In this document: one piece after another, positions 18,928-32,756 of the stretch
Position numbering within the stretch: the first letter of the stretch is position 1
Layout of the letters: the number at the start of each line of letters is the position of its first letter
NCBI RefSeq assembly: GCF_001984215.1
Contig: NZ_CP019420.1
Coordinates: 4,898,001 to 4,962,000, forward strand
Length of the DNA: 64,000 nt
Direction of reading: 5' to 3'
Source: Mycobacterium sp. MS1601
GTDB lineage: Bacteria; Actinomycetota; Actinomycetes; Mycobacteriales; Mycobacteriaceae
Position numbers and translations under genes: made by a program
Notes under the pieces: generated by a model
What the model was told of the DNA's origin: nothing
What the model saw: the letters and a program-made list of their open reading frames with translations, nothing else
The model's database searches: none

Positions 18928-19227
18928 ATGACACTGGCCCCTGAGAGAGACGTCACAGGTGGTTTTTTCTTCGAGGACATCACCCCCGGAATCCACGCCA
19001 GTGGCTTTGGTGAGGTCGGTGACGGGCGCAGTTTCTCCTTCCACGTAGCCAGGCAGATGCTCAGCGTCGAGGTGTACCGGCCCCGTCTGGCCGGCCCCGT
19101 TCCGCACGCCGAGGATGTGGTCGCCAGGTTCACCCGAGGTCTGGTGGACATCGACGTCTCCGATGAACGCAGCATCGCCGCGGCGGTGCGTGATGCGGTG
19201 TTCTCCGCGCAACCGATCTCCCGCTAG
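18928..19227 (+). CDS. Conserved hypothetical protein (Rv2137c-like)
   Basis: A 99-residue soluble protein without recognised motifs ([16 protein letters not shown]..., [16 protein letters not shown]...). It is divergent from the lippoprotein gene (start codons about 100 bases apart) and precedes uppP by 77 bases, the same place as Rv2137c in the reversed M. tuberculosis order; orthology is inferred from position. The ATG at 18928 is the first in frame. No function assigned. Confidence 0.65.
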   Translation: MTLAPERDVTGGFFFEDITPGIHASGFGEVGDGRSFSFHVARQMLSVEVYRPRLAGPVPHAEDVVARFTRGLVDIDVSDERSIAAAVRDAVFSAQPISR

Positions 19228-19304
19228 CCCTACGTCGCGCATCCGGCTCGCCGGTCACGGTACGGTCTTCTCCGGGGCCGCAACCGTGGGGGAGGAGCAC
19301 ACCG

Positions 19305-20156
19305 TTGGACAGTGCAGTGGCGGCGATGTCGTGGCTGCAGGTGGTGGTTCTCGCCATCGTTCAGGGGCTCACGGAGTTCCTTCCAGTCTCGTCATCCGGA
19401 CACCTGGCCATCGTGTCTCGAGCGTTCTTCGACGACGACGCAGGCGCGTCGTTCACCGCCGTGACCCAACTCGGTACCGAGGTTGCGGTCTTGGTCTTCT
19501 TCGCCAAGGACATCGGACGCATCCTCGTCGCGTGGTTCGCGGGGTTGCGAGACGCAGCCCGCCGCAACGCCGACTACTGGCTGGGCTGGTGGGTCATCAT
19601 CGGCACCATCCCGATCTGTGTTCTTGGCCTGCTCTTCAAGGACCAGATCCGCAGCGGGGCAAGGAATTTGTGGCTGGTGGCCACCGCGCTGATCGTTTTC
19701 GCCTTCGTGATCGCCGCCGCCGAGTACGTCGGCAGGCAGACCCGCAAGGTCGAACAGCTCACCTGGCGTGACGCGGTGATCGTCGGCTTCGCCCAGTGTC
19801 TGGCGCTGGTCCCGGGGGTGTCACGCTCGGGCGCGACCATCAGCGCCGGGCTGTTCCTCGGCATGGAACGTGAGCTGGCCGCCCGGTTCGGCTTCCTGCT
19901 GGCCATCCCCGCGGTGTTCGCCTCGGGCCTGTTCTCCTTGCCCGACGCCTTCGCGCCGGTGACGGAGGGAATGAGCGCCACCGGGGCCCAGCTCTTGGTG
20001 TCCATCCTCATCGCCTTCGTTGTCGGTTACGCCGCCATCGCCTGGTTCCTGAAGTTCCTGGTCAACCACGGCATGTACTGGTTCGTCGGCTACCGCGTGG
20101 TCCTGGGAACCGTGCTGTTGATCCTGTTGGGTACCGGGGTGGTCGCGGCCACATGA
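19305..20156 (+). CDS. uppP: Undecaprenyl-diphosphatase (bacitracin resistance protein)
   Basis: A 283-residue polytopic phosphatase that recycles undecaprenyl/decaprenyl diphosphate for cell-wall synthesis. Family motifs are clear: [14 protein letters not shown] near residue 21 and [15 protein letters not shown] near 170, with about eight membrane helices. The TTG at 19305 is chosen because GGAGGAG at 19291-19297 sits seven bases before it. An ATG at 19326 (MSWLQV) matches the start usual in relatives and is the alternative. The stop overlaps the next gene (ATGA). Confidence 0.95.
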   Translation: MDSAVAAMSWLQVVVLAIVQGLTEFLPVSSSGHLAIVSRAFFDDDAGASFTAVTQLGTEVAVLVFFAKDIGRILVAWFAGLRDAARRNADYWLGWWVIIGTIPICVLGLLFKDQIRSGARNLWLVATALIVFAFVIAAAEYVGRQTRKVEQLTWRDAVIVGFAQCLALVPGVSRSGATISAGLFLGMERELAARFGFLLAIPAVFASGLFSLPDAFAPVTEGMSATGAQLLVSILIAFVVGYAAIAWFLKFLVNHGMYWFVGYRVVLGTVLLILLGTGVVAAT

Positions 20157-20836
20157 CGGTCATCCTTCTGCGGCACGGTCGTTCGACGTCGAACACCGCG
20201 CACACCCTGGCCGGCCGCGCCGAGGGTGTCGAGCTCGACACCTTGGGCAGCGAGCAGGCCGCCGGAATCGTGGCCAGGGTCGCCGGGCTGCCCATCAAGG
20301 CGCTCATCCGCTCGCCGTTGTTGCGCTGTGGGCGAACGCTGGAGCCGCTGGCGGCCGAGTTGGGGCTCGAGCCGGTGATCGACGAACGTCTCGCCGAGGT
20401 GGACTACGGCAGCTGGACCGGCCGCAAGATCGGCGACCTGGTCAAGGAGCCGCTGTGGGCGGTGGTGCAGCAACAGCCCAGTGCCGCGGTGTTCCCCGAC
20501 GGCGAAGGGCTGGCGCAGGTACAGGCCCGCGCGGTCGCGGCGGTGCGCGAACACGACAAGCGGCTGGCGCAGGAGCACGGCGGTGACACCCTCTGGGTGG
20601 CCTGCACCCACGGTGACGTGATCAAGAGCGTGCTCGCCGACGCGCTGGGCACCCACCTCGACAGCTTTCAGCGAATCACCGCCGACCCCGCGTCGATGAG
20701 CGTGATCCGCTACACGACGCTGCGGCCGTTTGTGGTTCACGTCAACCACACCGGCGGCGCGCTGGCCTCCGCGCTGACCGCTCCACCGGCCAAGGAACCC
20801 ACCTCCGACGCTGTGGTGGGTGGCACCACCGACTGA
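20153..20836 (+). CDS. Histidine phosphatase (phosphoglycerate mutase-like, MSMEG_4193 type)
   Basis: A 227-residue histidine-acid phosphatase: the LLRHGRST catalytic His is at residue 8, [14 protein letters not shown] carries the second Arg, [11 protein letters not shown] the acidic residue, and ACTHGDVIK the second His. Known: mycobacterial orthologs (Rv2135c) are broad phosphatases, not glycolytic mutases. It is translationally coupled to uppP, and the following DUF3090 and SCO1664-like genes form a conserved actinobacterial string. Confidence 0.88.
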   Translation: MTVILLRHGRSTSNTAHTLAGRAEGVELDTLGSEQAAGIVARVAGLPIKALIRSPLLRCGRTLEPLAAELGLEPVIDERLAEVDYGSWTGRKIGDLVKEPLWAVVQQQPSAAVFPDGEGLAQVQARAVAAVREHDKRLAQEHGGDTLWVACTHGDVIKSVLADALGTHLDSFQRITADPASMSVIRYTTLRPFVVHVNHTGGALASALTAPPAKEPTSDAVVGGTTD

Positions 20837-20963
20837 GCCGATTGTCTCGCTCCGCAGCGGTCTCGTACCGCCCCCGCGAGCGGGAGGTACCCCCAGACCG
20901 GATCGGTGGCCTGACGGCTCCCGATTACTGCCGACGACGTTCACCCGGTATTTTGGAGGAGTC

Positions 20964-21551
20964 ATGCCGCGCGCAATTCACGTCTTCCGAACACCCGACC
21001 GCTTTGTCGCCGGGACTGTTGGGCAGCCCGGAAACCGGACGTTCTACCTGCAGGCGGTGCACGATGCCCGAGTGGTGTCGGTGGTGCTGGAAAAGCAGCA
21101 GGTGGCTGTGCTCGCCGAACGTATCGACGCCCTGCTGGTCGAGGTCAACCGCCGGTTCGGCACACCGCTGCCCCCGGAGACCGCAACCGTCGAGGACCTC
21201 AGCCCGCTCGTCACCCCCGTCGACGCCGAATTCCGCGTCGGCACCATGGGTCTGGGCTGGGACTCCGATGCCCAGACCGTGGTGGTGGAACTGCTGGCGG
21301 TCACCGACACCGAATTCGACGCCTCGGTGGTGCTCGACGACGCCGAAGAAGGCCCGGACGCGGTGCGGGTGTTCCTCACACCGGAGTCGGCCCGTCAGTT
21401 CGCCAACCGGTCCAACCGGGTGATCTCGGCCGGCCGCCCACCCTGTCCGCTGTGTGAGGAACCGCTGGACCCCGAAGGGCACATCTGCGTCCGCACCAAC
21501 GGGTACAAGCGCGCCGAGCTGTTCGGGTCAGACGATGACCCAGCGGCCTGA
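20964..21551 (+). CDS. DUF3090 family protein
   Basis: A 195-residue protein. The N-terminus is PRAIHVFRTPDRFVAGTVG, and near the C-terminus there is a zinc-ribbon-like CPLCEEPLDPEGHIC. Known: DUF3090 proteins are actinobacterial, always near a histidine phosphatase and an SCO1664-type protein; function unknown. The ATG at 20964 has a perfect ribosome site (GGAGGA, 20955-20960); the frame is open upstream but that part is not conserved in style. Its stop overlaps the start of the next gene. Confidence 0.88.
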   Translation: MPRAIHVFRTPDRFVAGTVGQPGNRTFYLQAVHDARVVSVVLEKQQVAVLAERIDALLVEVNRRFGTPLPPETATVEDLSPLVTPVDAEFRVGTMGLGWDSDAQTVVVELLAVTDTEFDASVVLDDAEEGPDAVRVFLTPESARQFANRSNRVISAGRPPCPLCEEPLDPEGHICVRTNGYKRAELFGSDDDPAA

Positions 21552-22338
21552 CGTTCTCTCTCGCGGTGAGCTGACGATCCTCGGGCGAATTCGCTCGGCC
21601 AGCAACGCCACCTTCCTGTGTGAAGCCGAATTCGACGGCGCCACAACACACTGCGTCTACAAACCCGTGGCCGGCGAGCAGCCGCTGTGGGATTTCCCCG
21701 ATGGCACCCTGGCGGGGCGGGAGCTGGCCACCTTCCTGGTGTCACATCAGCTGGGCTGGAACATCGTGCCGCACACCATTATTCGTGACGGGCCCGCAGG
21801 CCCGGGGATGTGTCAGCTGTGGGTGGATCAACCGGAGGATCACGACGAGGACCAGGCCAGAACGCCGGATCTGGTGGATCTGTGTCCCGTCGAGCACCTG
21901 CCCGCCGGCTACCTGCCGGTGCTGCGGGCCCAGGATTACGCCGGCGATGACGTGCTGTTGATCCACGCGGACGATCTTCGCCTGCGCCTGGTCGCGGTGT
22001 TCGACGTCCTGGTCAACAATGCCGACCGCAAGGGCGGCCACATTCTGCACGGCGTCGACGGCTGCGTGTACGGCGTGGACCACGGCCTGTGTCTGCACAC
22101 CGAGGACAAGCTACGCACCGTCTTGTGGGGCTGGGCGGGTAAACCGGTCGACGACGAGATCCTCGAAGCCGTGGCCCGGTTGGTGCAGGCCGTCGACGGG
22201 GACTTCGGTGACCAGCTGGCCCAGCACATCACCGAGACAGAAGTCGTGGCCCTGGGGGTGCGGGCCGCCGAGATGCTGGAGAATCCGGTGATGCCCACCC
22301 CGGACCGGCGGCGCCCGATTCCCTGGCCTGCCTTCTGA
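21535..22338 (+). CDS. SCO1664 family protein (phosphatidylinositol-kinase-like fold)
   Basis: A 267-residue protein of the actinobacterial SCO1664 family, distantly related to PI3/PI4 and HipA-type kinases. Seen: CVYKPVAGEQPLWDFPDGTLAGRE (ATP-binding Lys and nearby acidic residues, residues 37-60), VFDVLVNNADRKGGHIL (catalytic loop, near 155) and YGVDHGLCL (metal site). The ATG at 21535 overlaps the DUF3090 gene. Substrate unknown; the partnership with DUF3090 and the phosphatase is conserved. It ends exactly against the convergent lipoprotein gene. Confidence 0.85.
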   Translation: MTQRPDVLSRGELTILGRIRSASNATFLCEAEFDGATTHCVYKPVAGEQPLWDFPDGTLAGRELATFLVSHQLGWNIVPHTIIRDGPAGPGMCQLWVDQPEDHDEDQARTPDLVDLCPVEHLPAGYLPVLRAQDYAGDDVLLIHADDLRLRLVAVFDVLVNNADRKGGHILHGVDGCVYGVDHGLCLHTEDKLRTVLWGWAGKPVDDEILEAVARLVQAVDGDFGDQLAQHITETEVVALGVRAAEMLENPVMPTPDRRRPIPWPAF

Positions 22339-22788
22339 CTACATCGGATCCCAGCTCAGGATGCCGCCGTCGAACATCAGCGACATGTGCAACCGGTCGT
22401 CCCTGAAGATGTAGCCCCGCACACTCGGCAGCGCCGCGCTCACCTCTTGATCCAGTGACGGGCCCGGGCATCCCATCAGCGTGGCAGCGATGGGTCCGAA
22501 CGTCAGCGACCCGGTCTCCCCGTCGCCGGTGGGTGCGGCTTCGTACGTCCCGGTGCCGGTGTTGCAGTCCAGGCCGAACGACGCCTGCCCGTCCTCGCCG
22601 AAGGACACGGTGAACACCCCGGGGCCGGGCACCGGGGTGACGCCCTGGGCGTCATTCATCGATTCGATCTGTACCAGCTGCCAGCTGGTACCCACCAGAG
22701 ACCGTGGTTCGGACTGCGCGGCACACCCAGAAACCACCGTCGCGCACACAACCACCGACGTCCAGACGACCCACCGCAGCGCACCCAC
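22339..22788 (-). CDS. META-domain lipoprotein
   Basis: A 149-residue lipoprotein from a GTG at 22788. The signal peptide ends in lipobox VVSGC. A META/HslJ-type domain follows, recognisable by [27 protein letters not shown] and [16 protein letters not shown]. Known: META domains occur in surface or envelope stress proteins, for example HslJ. The frame continues upstream but only as shadow of cysQ and mshC. Divergent from cysQ with 39 bases between starts, convergent with the SCO1664-like gene with no spacer. Confidence 0.82.
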   Translation of the reverse strand: MGALRWVVWTSVVVCATVVSGCAAQSEPRSLVGTSWQLVQIESMNDAQGVTPVPGPGVFTVSFGEDGQASFGLDCNTGTGTYEAAPTGDGETGSLTFGPIAATLMGCPGPSLDQEVSAALPSVRGYIFRDDRLHMSLMFDGGILSWDPM

Positions 22789-22827
22789 GACGTCAATCGT
22801 GGCAGCTGCACCGGGGATACTGGGCAG

Positions 22828-23595
22828 GTGACCCCTTCGAGCGATGCTGCGCTGGCGGCCGACTTGGCCCAGGATGCGGGAAAACTCCTGCTGGCGCTTC
22901 GCGACGAGGTGGGATTCGACTCGCCGTGGTCGTTGGGCGACGAGGGTGACAGCCGCGCCAACGAGCTGCTGCTGCGCAGGCTGCGCGCCGAGCGCCCCGA
23001 TGACGCGGTGCTCAGTGAGGAAGCTCACGACAACATCTCTCGGCGGTTGGCCGCCGAGCGGGTGTGGATCATCGACCCGGTCGACGGCACCCGCGAATAC
23101 TCGCTTCCGGGGCGCGCCGACTGGGCCGTGCACGTGGCGCTGTGGCAACGCACCGGAGGTCCCGACGGCCAGATCACCGATGCCGCCGTTGCGCTGCCCG
23201 CGCGCGGCGAGGTGTACCGCAGTGACACGGTCACCGGAGGCGAGCGCAAGCACACCGGTCCCATCCGGATCACCGCCAGCGCAAACCGGCCGCCCCGGGT
23301 GCTGTACCGGATAGCCGAGCGGGTGGAGTTCGAGATGGTGCCCATCGGCTCGGCCGGCGCCAAGGCAATGGCGGTGGTGCGCGGTGACGTTGATGCATAC
23401 ATCCACGCCGGCGGCCAGTGGGAATGGGATTCCGCTGCTCCCGCCGGGGTGGTGCTGGCGGCCGGGATGCACGCCTCCCGCATCGACGGATCGCCCATGT
23501 TGTACAACCGCGAAGACCCGTATCTGCCCGATCTGTTGTTCTGTCGACCCGAATTCGCCGACATCCTGCTGGGTGCCATGCGGTTGGCCGGCTGA
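22828..23595 (+). CDS. cysQ: 3'(2'),5'-bisphosphate nucleotidase (CysQ)
   Basis: A 255-residue inositol-phosphatase-fold enzyme. Motifs: LSEEAHD near residue 72, DPVDGTREY near 91 and [19 protein letters not shown] near 195. Known: the mycobacterial ortholog (Rv2131c) hydrolyses 3'-phosphoadenosine 5'-phosphate and fructose-1,6-bisphosphate/inositol phosphate in sulfur assimilation. GTG start at 22828. It is directly followed by mshC, the same order as in M. tuberculosis, linking sulfate activation with mycothiol synthesis. Confidence 0.9.
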   Translation: MTPSSDAALAADLAQDAGKLLLALRDEVGFDSPWSLGDEGDSRANELLLRRLRAERPDDAVLSEEAHDNISRRLAAERVWIIDPVDGTREYSLPGRADWAVHVALWQRTGGPDGQITDAAVALPARGEVYRSDTVTGGERKHTGPIRITASANRPPRVLYRIAERVEFEMVPIGSAGAKAMAVVRGDVDAYIHAGGQWEWDSAAPAGVVLAAGMHASRIDGSPMLYNREDPYLPDLLFCRPEFADILLGAMRLAG

Positions 23596-23617
23596 AGACC
23601 GAATAGAGTCGAATCCC

Positions 23618-24856
23618 ATGCGATCGTGGTCGGCCGTCGACGTTCCCCAACTACCGGGGCAGGGGCCTGCGTTACGGCTGTTCGATACCGCCGACCAGCA
23701 GGTCCGCCCGGTGTCCGTCGGTGATACCGCGACCATGTACGTGTGCGGCATCACCCCCTATGACGCCACCCACCTCGGTCACGCCGCCACCTATCTCACC
23801 TTCGATCTGGTGCATCGGCTGTGGCTCGACGGCGGCCACGGCGTGCACTACGTGCAGAACATCACCGATATCGACGACCCCCTGTTCGAACGCGCGAATC
23901 GCGACGGCATCGGCTGGCGTGAACTGGGGGACCGTGAAACCCAGCTGTTCCGCGACGACATGACCGCCCTGCGGGTGCTGCCGCCACGTGACTACATCGG
24001 TGCCACCGAGGCCATCGCCGAGGTGGTGGAACTGGTGGAGAAGATGCTGGCTTCGGGCGCGGCGTACGTGGTGGACGACGCGCGATACCCGGACGTGTAC
24101 TTCCGGGCCGACGCCACCGCCCAGTTCGGCTACGAGTCCGGCTATGACCGCGACACCATGCTGAGGCTGTTCACCGAGCGGGGCGGTGACCCCGACCGCC
24201 CCGGAAAAGCCGACCCACTGGATGCGCTGATGTGGCGGGCCGAGCGTGACGGTGAGCCGGCCTGGCCGTCGCCGTTCGGACCGGGCAGGCCCGGCTGGCA
24301 CATCGAGTGTGCCGCAATTGCGTTGAGCCGCATAGGAACCGGGTTGGACGTCCAGGGTGGTGGTAGTGATCTGGTGTTCCCGCACCATGAGTTCTCGGCC
24401 GCGCATGCCGAGTCGGTCACCGGCGAGCGCCGGTTCGCCCGCCACTACGTGCACGCCGGGATGATCGGCTGGGACGGCCACAAGATGTCCAAGAGCCGCG
24501 GCAACCTGGTGCTGGTGTCGCAGCTGCGCGCCGAGGGCGTGGATTCTGGCGCCATCCGGTTGGGGCTCTTCGCCGGCCACTACCGCGAGGACCGCTTCTG
24601 GAGCCCCGAGGTGCTCGGCGAGGCTCAGGCTCGACTGGCTCGCTGGCGTGAGGCCACTGCTCTGGCGGCGGGCCCGGCCGCCACCGATCTGCTGGCCCGG
24701 GTGCGCCGTTACCTTGCCGACGATCTTGACACTCCGAAAGCACTTGCCGCCCTTGATGGCTGGGCCACCGATGCGCTGTCCTACGGCGGACACGACTCGG
24801 ACGCCCCGGCGCTTGTCGCCGCCGCCGTCGACGCCCTGCTGGGCGTCAGGCTCTGA
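23618..24856 (+). CDS. mshC: Cysteine--1-D-myo-inosityl 2-amino-2-deoxy-alpha-D-glucopyranoside ligase
   Basis: A 412-residue class I aminoacyl-tRNA-synthetase-like ligase that joins cysteine to GlcN-inositol in mycothiol biosynthesis. Seen: zinc-binding Cys in [17 protein letters not shown] (with the HxGH-type signature) near residue 45, [13 protein letters not shown] (second Cys) near 228, and HKMSKSRGN (KMSKS) near 288. Length and the absence of the tRNA-binding C-terminal domain distinguish it from cysS. The ATG at 23618 starts [14 protein letters not shown]; the frame upstream is a shadow of cysQ. Confidence 0.95.
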   Translation: MRSWSAVDVPQLPGQGPALRLFDTADQQVRPVSVGDTATMYVCGITPYDATHLGHAATYLTFDLVHRLWLDGGHGVHYVQNITDIDDPLFERANRDGIGWRELGDRETQLFRDDMTALRVLPPRDYIGATEAIAEVVELVEKMLASGAAYVVDDARYPDVYFRADATAQFGYESGYDRDTMLRLFTERGGDPDRPGKADPLDALMWRAERDGEPAWPSPFGPGRPGWHIECAAIALSRIGTGLDVQGGGSDLVFPHHEFSAAHAESVTGERRFARHYVHAGMIGWDGHKMSKSRGNLVLVSQLRAEGVDSGAIRLGLFAGHYREDRFWSPEVLGEAQARLARWREATALAAGPAATDLLARVRRYLADDLDTPKALAALDGWATDALSYGGHDSDAPALVAAAVDALLGVRL

Positions 24857-24935
24857 CCGGCCGAGCGGGTTTCTGCACGGCGACACGCCGGTGACGGCGG
24901 GCAAGAACGCGTGCTCGCCCTCCTAGGGTGAAGTC

Positions 24936-26378
24936 ATGCACAAGCCGCTGGCCCTCCTCGCGCTGCTGGTCCTGCTCGTCGGGTGCGCAACCGACAACAG
25001 CGTCACCACCGAGTCCAGCTCCAGCCCCGAGCCGCCGGGCCCGGTCGCGTCCCCGGTGCCGGCGGACGCCCGCGCCATCGCCAAAGAGGCCTACATCTAT
25101 GGCTTTCCGATCGTCGACAACTACCGCGTGATGTACTCCTATTTCGTCGACGAGCAGGACCCCGACTACAGGGGCGGGTGGAATCAGGTCCACAGCACGG
25201 CGCGGCTGTTCACCCCGGAGGACAAGGCGGTCCAGACGCCCAACTCCGACACCCCGTACTCCATGCTCGGCGCGGATCTGCGCACCGAACCCCTGGTGCT
25301 GACGGTGCCCCCGGTTGCCCAGGACCGCTACTACTCGCTGCAGTTCATCGATGGCTACACCTCCAACATCGCCTACGTCGGCAGCCGCACCACCGGCAAC
25401 GGCGGTGGCAAATACCTTCTGACAGGGCCGAACTGGCAGGGCGACACCCCCGAAGGCATCAACGAGGTGATCCGCTCCGACACCGACCTCACCTCCGTCA
25501 TCTACCGCACCCAGCTGTTCGGACCCTCTGATCTGGCCGAAGTGGAAAAGATCCAGGCCGGCTACACCGCCGAACCACTGTCGGCCTACCTGGATCAGCC
25601 GGCTCCCGCCCCGGCACCGCCCATCGACTTCGTGCCACCGCTGAGCCCCGAGCAGCAGAAGACCTCACCGCAATTCTTCGAGATCATGAACTTCGCGATG
25701 CGCTTCGCTCCGGGTCGAGACGGTGAGCAGGATCTCCTTACCCGGTTCGCCACCCTCGGCATCGGACCCGACGGTGACTACCAGGCCGACGCGCTGACCC
25801 CGGAACTGCGCGCGGAAATCGAGGGCGGCATGGCCGACGCCTGGACCGAGCTGCAGACCTTCCAGAAGGAGCAACTCGGTACCGGCAAGGTCAGCTCCGC
25901 GGACTTGTTCGGCAGCCCCGAAGAGATCGGGGACAACTACCTGTACCGGATGGCCGGCGACGTCCTGGGCATCTACGGCAACTCCAAGGACGAGGCGATC
26001 TACCCGGTCACCGATGTCGACGCCACCGGTGCTCCGTTGACCGGAGCCAACCGCTACACCTACCGCTTCGCGGCCGGCCAGCTGCCGCCGGTCAACGCGT
26101 TCTGGTCACTGACCATGTACGAGCTGCCGCAAAGCCTGCTGGTGGACAACCCGATCAACCGCTACCTGATCAACTCGGAGATGCTGCCCAGCCTTGTCGC
26201 CGGCCCTGACGGGGGTTACACCCTGTTCGTGCAGCACGATTCGCCTGGGGCGGCACAGGAATCCAACTGGTTGCCCGCTCCGGAGGGTCCGTTCCGGCTC
26301 GCCCTGCGGCTGTACTGGCCCAAGCCCGATGCGCTGAACGGCACCTGGCAGGCGCCCAAACCAGAGAAGGTGACATGA
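24936..26378 (+). CDS. DUF1254/DUF1214 family lipoprotein
   Basis: A 480-residue lipoprotein with lipobox LLVGCA at residues 13-18, a Ser/Pro linker, then a DUF1254 domain (AKEAYIYGFPIVDNYRVMY, TPNSDTPYSMLGADLR) and a C-terminal DUF1214 domain (NAFWSLTMYELPQSLLVDNP, LRLYWPKPDALNGTW). Known: widespread exported proteins of unknown biochemical role. It lies alone between mshC and the convergent PAC2 gene, where M. tuberculosis has ansP1 and other genes, so this position is variable between mycobacteria. Confidence 0.88.
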   Translation: MHKPLALLALLVLLVGCATDNSVTTESSSSPEPPGPVASPVPADARAIAKEAYIYGFPIVDNYRVMYSYFVDEQDPDYRGGWNQVHSTARLFTPEDKAVQTPNSDTPYSMLGADLRTEPLVLTVPPVAQDRYYSLQFIDGYTSNIAYVGSRTTGNGGGKYLLTGPNWQGDTPEGINEVIRSDTDLTSVIYRTQLFGPSDLAEVEKIQAGYTAEPLSAYLDQPAPAPAPPIDFVPPLSPEQQKTSPQFFEIMNFAMRFAPGRDGEQDLLTRFATLGIGPDGDYQADALTPELRAEIEGGMADAWTELQTFQKEQLGTGKVSSADLFGSPEEIGDNYLYRMAGDVLGIYGNSKDEAIYPVTDVDATGAPLTGANRYTYRFAAGQLPPVNAFWSLTMYELPQSLLVDNPINRYLINSEMLPSLVAGPDGGYTLFVQHDSPGAAQESNWLPAPEGPFRLALRLYWPKPDALNGTWQAPKPEKVT

Positions 26379-26399
26379 ACCGGCGGGGCGCCGGCGAAC

Positions 26400-27325
26400 C
26401 TAGCCCCGAAATCCCGGTCCGCGTCGGCGCAGGTACCGCTCGAACTCCGCTGCCAGCGCGTCGCCGTCGATCTTGCCGATGACTTCGTTCATGTCCACTT
26501 CGGCGTCACCGCGCTGCTCGAGCGAGGCGACGTACTCGGCGATTTCCTCGTCCTCGGCGGTCATCTCGGTGACCGCCTCTTCCCACTCCTCGGCCTGCGT
26601 CGGCAGATCCGCCAGCGGCACCTCGATGTCGAGGACGTCCTCGACGCGGCGCAGCAACGCCACGGTGGCCTTGGGGTTGGGGGCTGCGACACGTAATGCG
26701 GCACCGCGGCCCAGAATGTCACCGCCGGGATACCCGCCGTCACGCAGGCGTCCTGGAAGACACCGGCGATCCCGGTCGGCCCCTCGTACCGGGTCTCCTC
26801 GAGGCCGAAGAACTTCGCTGACTCGGGGGAGTAGGCAGCGCCGGACACCGGGACCGGACGGGTGTGGGGGGTGTCGGCCAGCAACGCGCCCAGGATGACA
26901 ACGGTGTCGACGTTGAGCTTGTCGGCGATGGCCAGCAGTTCGGCGCAGAACGTCCGCCACCGCATGTTGGGCTCGACCCCGTGCATCAGCACGATGTCGC
27001 GGTCGCTGCCAGGAGGGCGGCAGTGTGAAATGCGCATGGACGGCCATGCCAGTTCCCGGGTGACACCGTCGATCTGCCGGATGACCGGCCGATTCACCTG
27101 GTAGTCGTAGTACGACTCGTCGTCGATCTCGACAATGGTCTCCGCTTCCCAGATGGCGTCCAGGTGCTCCAGCGCATCGCTGGCGGCGTCGCCGGCGTCA
27201 TTCCAGCCCTCGAACGCCGCGACAACGATGGTGTTGTGCAGCTTGGGCAGATCGATGCTGCGCGGATCCGGGGGTGCCACCCATCCAGCGTAAGGCCTGC
27301 GCCGCGCTGCAGTGCCACTAGGCAT
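26400..27325 (-). pseudogene. PAC2 family protein (Rv2125 ortholog), one-base frameshift
   Basis: Minus-strand frames join into a protein of about 308 residues of the PAC2 (proteasome assembly chaperone-like) family. Frame 1 runs from 27325 (or a GTG at 27280) through VAAFEGWNDAGDAAS, VEPNMRWRTFC and LGALLADTPHTRPVPV to AAVPHYVSQPP. Frame 2 continues NPKATVALLRRVEDVL... to the stop. One more G in the run 26679-26683 restores the frame. Known: PAC2-fold proteins in actinobacteria are of uncertain function, though the fold is that of proteasome assembly factors. Most likely an intact gene with a sequence error. Confidence 0.82.
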
Positions 27326-27444
27326 GGCGACGCAGCACCGCTCGGGGGCGAAATACGGTAAGCGGCAATCTGGTTAAACCCCGGTGAAGCGACGTCCGCA
27401 GATGGCGTCCAGACGTCGATCGGATGACGACGTAGACTTTTCAC

Positions 27445-27526
27445 CGTCGAGAGGCGTTGCAACGGCTTCCGGGGGCTGGGTTCTCCCCGGTATCCGCCAC
27501 GCTCGGCAGAGTCAAGGACGCCTTCC
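27445..27526 (+). ncRNA. Putative S-adenosylhomocysteine (SAH) riboswitch in the metH leader
   Basis: The leader holds, in order, CGAGAGGCGTTGCAACGG (27448-27465), CCACGCTCGG (27497-27506) and AAGGACGCCTT (27514-27524). These match the layout and conserved bases I recall for the SAH (ahcY-type) riboswitch. AGGCGT pairs with ACGCCT to close the outer helix, and CGAG pairs with CTCG in the pseudoknotted helix. Known: SAH riboswitches turn on methyl-cycle genes such as ahcY and metH when SAH accumulates. Lies 19 bases before the metH start. No covariance search was run. Confidence 0.65.
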
Positions 27527-27544
27527 GCCAAGGAAGGAGTGCAC

Positions 27545-31291
<3,747 letters not shown>

Positions 31292-31304
31292 GCGGTCGCG
31301 GCGC

Positions 31305-31991
31305 TCACAACAGGCGGGTCAACCGCTTCTTTCGCAGGTTCTCGGCGATGATCCACGCCACGTCGGGATCGGAGTCGTCCAGGGCGCGAAACGCGGCCAG
31401 GCCGGGCTCTGGATTCGCGGCGACGGCCACGCTCCAGCAGTAGCCGAGCGTCTGTCGCAGGGCGCGTACGGAAGGGTCCCGCCTGGACTCGGGTGAACGT
31501 CGTGCCAGCGCGGCTGTGGTGTGGCGACAAACCCAGATGGCGGTGGCGGCGCGGCTGGTTGCACGCAGCAGCCGGGGCTCGCAGATCGCCGCCGCGGCGG
31601 CTCGTTCCACCAGTGGGTCGGGATCGCGGGCCCACTGACGCACGATGCGGTCGAGTTCATCGGGATCGGTGTCGCCGAGAAGCTGCAGACCCATCGCGAC
31701 GCCTTCTCGCACGCGCCAACGCGAGTCCGCCGCCAGTTCTCGCAGTGTGACGTTCACAACTTTGTCAGCGGCGCGGCGCCCGAGTGCAACTGCTGCACAC
31801 AGAGCAAGGTATTCGTCCCCGGTACCGAGCATCTCATCGATTTCAGCTCGATCCGCAACGTCGGCGAAGGCCAAGGCCAGTTCTGTATTGGCGCGTGGCC
31901 CAGGCAATCCCGAGTGTTCGAGAAGAAAGCTCTGTCGTTCGGACGGCTTCATCCGACGCAGCTCGGCAGACCATACTGTGCGCGCTTGCAT
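31305..31991 (-). CDS. HEAT-repeat protein of unknown function
   Basis: About 228 residues, almost all alpha-helical, with recurring HEAT-like units (LALCAAVALGRRAADKVVNVTL, SRWRVREGVAMGLQLLG, DPDPLVERAAAAAI, DSDPDVAWIIAENLRKK). No catalytic motif is seen. HEAT-repeat solenoids usually serve as scaffolds; no partner is evident. An ATG at 31952 is a plausible shorter start. Convergent with metH (13-base gap) and divergent from the HAD gene. Confidence 0.7.
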   Translation of the reverse strand: MQARTVWSAELRRMKPSERQSFLLEHSGLPGPRANTELALAFADVADRAEIDEMLGTGDEYLALCAAVALGRRAADKVVNVTLRELAADSRWRVREGVAMGLQLLGDTDPDELDRIVRQWARDPDPLVERAAAAAICEPRLLRATSRAATAIWVCRHTTAALARRSPESRRDPSVRALRQTLGYCWSVAVAANPEPGLAAFRALDDSDPDVAWIIAENLRKKRLTRLL

Positions 31992-32074
31992 GAAGAAAAC
32001 CTACGTCCGGAGGCGGCCGCCGCGCGGTCGAGCCGATTTCCGGGCGGTCCGCCACCGGTGCGACAATCGGCGTC

Positions 32075-32734
32075 ATGCGCGCGGTGCTGTGGGATATGGA
32101 TGGCACACTGGTCGACTCCGAAAAGCTGTGGGACGTCTCGATGCACGCGCTGTACGAGAAGATGGGCGGAGTCCTCACACCGGAGGTTCGTGAATCGACC
32201 GTCGGAGGGTCCGCCGAGGGTGTGATGCGGATCGTGTACGACGACCTCGGGCTGGAACACGATCGAGCGGCCATGCTCGAATCGATCGACTGGCTGCACG
32301 TCAAGACCGGCGAGTTGTTCGCCGCCGGACTGCCCTGGCAGGACGGCGCCCACGAACTGCTGGAAGCGCTGCTGTCGGACGGGGTGCCGATGGCGCTGGT
32401 GACCAACACCCGCCGCGATCTGGCCGAGCAGGCGCTCAACAGCATTGGCCGCCAGTACTTTACGGTCACGGTGTGCGGTGACGAAGTGCCACACGGCAAG
32501 CCTGCCCCTGATATCTACATGCGGGCGGCCGAATTGCTCGGATTCGATCCCGGCCAGTGCCTGGCAGTCGAGGACTCCGTGACCGGAACGCTGTCGGCCG
32601 AGACCGCGGGTTGTCCCGTACTGGTGGTGCCCAACGACGTCGAGGTTCCCGTGAGCCCGCGCCGACGGCACATCGGTTCGCTGAAGGATGTCGGCGTCGA
32701 CGACCTGCGGGCCATCCACGCCGGACTGAGCTGA
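32075..32734 (+). CDS. HAD superfamily hydrolase (phosphoglycolate phosphatase/beta-phosphoglucomutase-like)
   Basis: A 219-residue HAD enzyme with subclass I cap. Seen: motif I WDMDGTLVDS (nucleophile Asp7, acid Asp9), motif II LVTNT near 109, motif III Lys in HGKPAPDIY near 138, and motif IV VEDSVTGTLSAETAG near 162. Known: such proteins dephosphorylate small sugar or glycolate phosphates. Substrate unknown. It is followed by a short GGGCC-GGATAT-GGCCC hairpin (32740-32755) and then the MFS transporter gene. Confidence 0.85.
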   Translation: MRAVLWDMDGTLVDSEKLWDVSMHALYEKMGGVLTPEVRESTVGGSAEGVMRIVYDDLGLEHDRAAMLESIDWLHVKTGELFAAGLPWQDGAHELLEALLSDGVPMALVTNTRRDLAEQALNSIGRQYFTVTVCGDEVPHGKPAPDIYMRAAELLGFDPGQCLAVEDSVTGTLSAETAGCPVLVVPNDVEVPVSPRRRHIGSLKDVGVDDLRAIHAGLS

Positions 32735-32756
32735 CCAGAGGGCCGGATATGGCCCG

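Noticed and set aside
22789..23754. Long N-terminal extension of the META lipoprotein frame
   Set aside because: It overlaps cysQ and mshC antisense and has no coding character. The lipobox fixes the real start near 22788.
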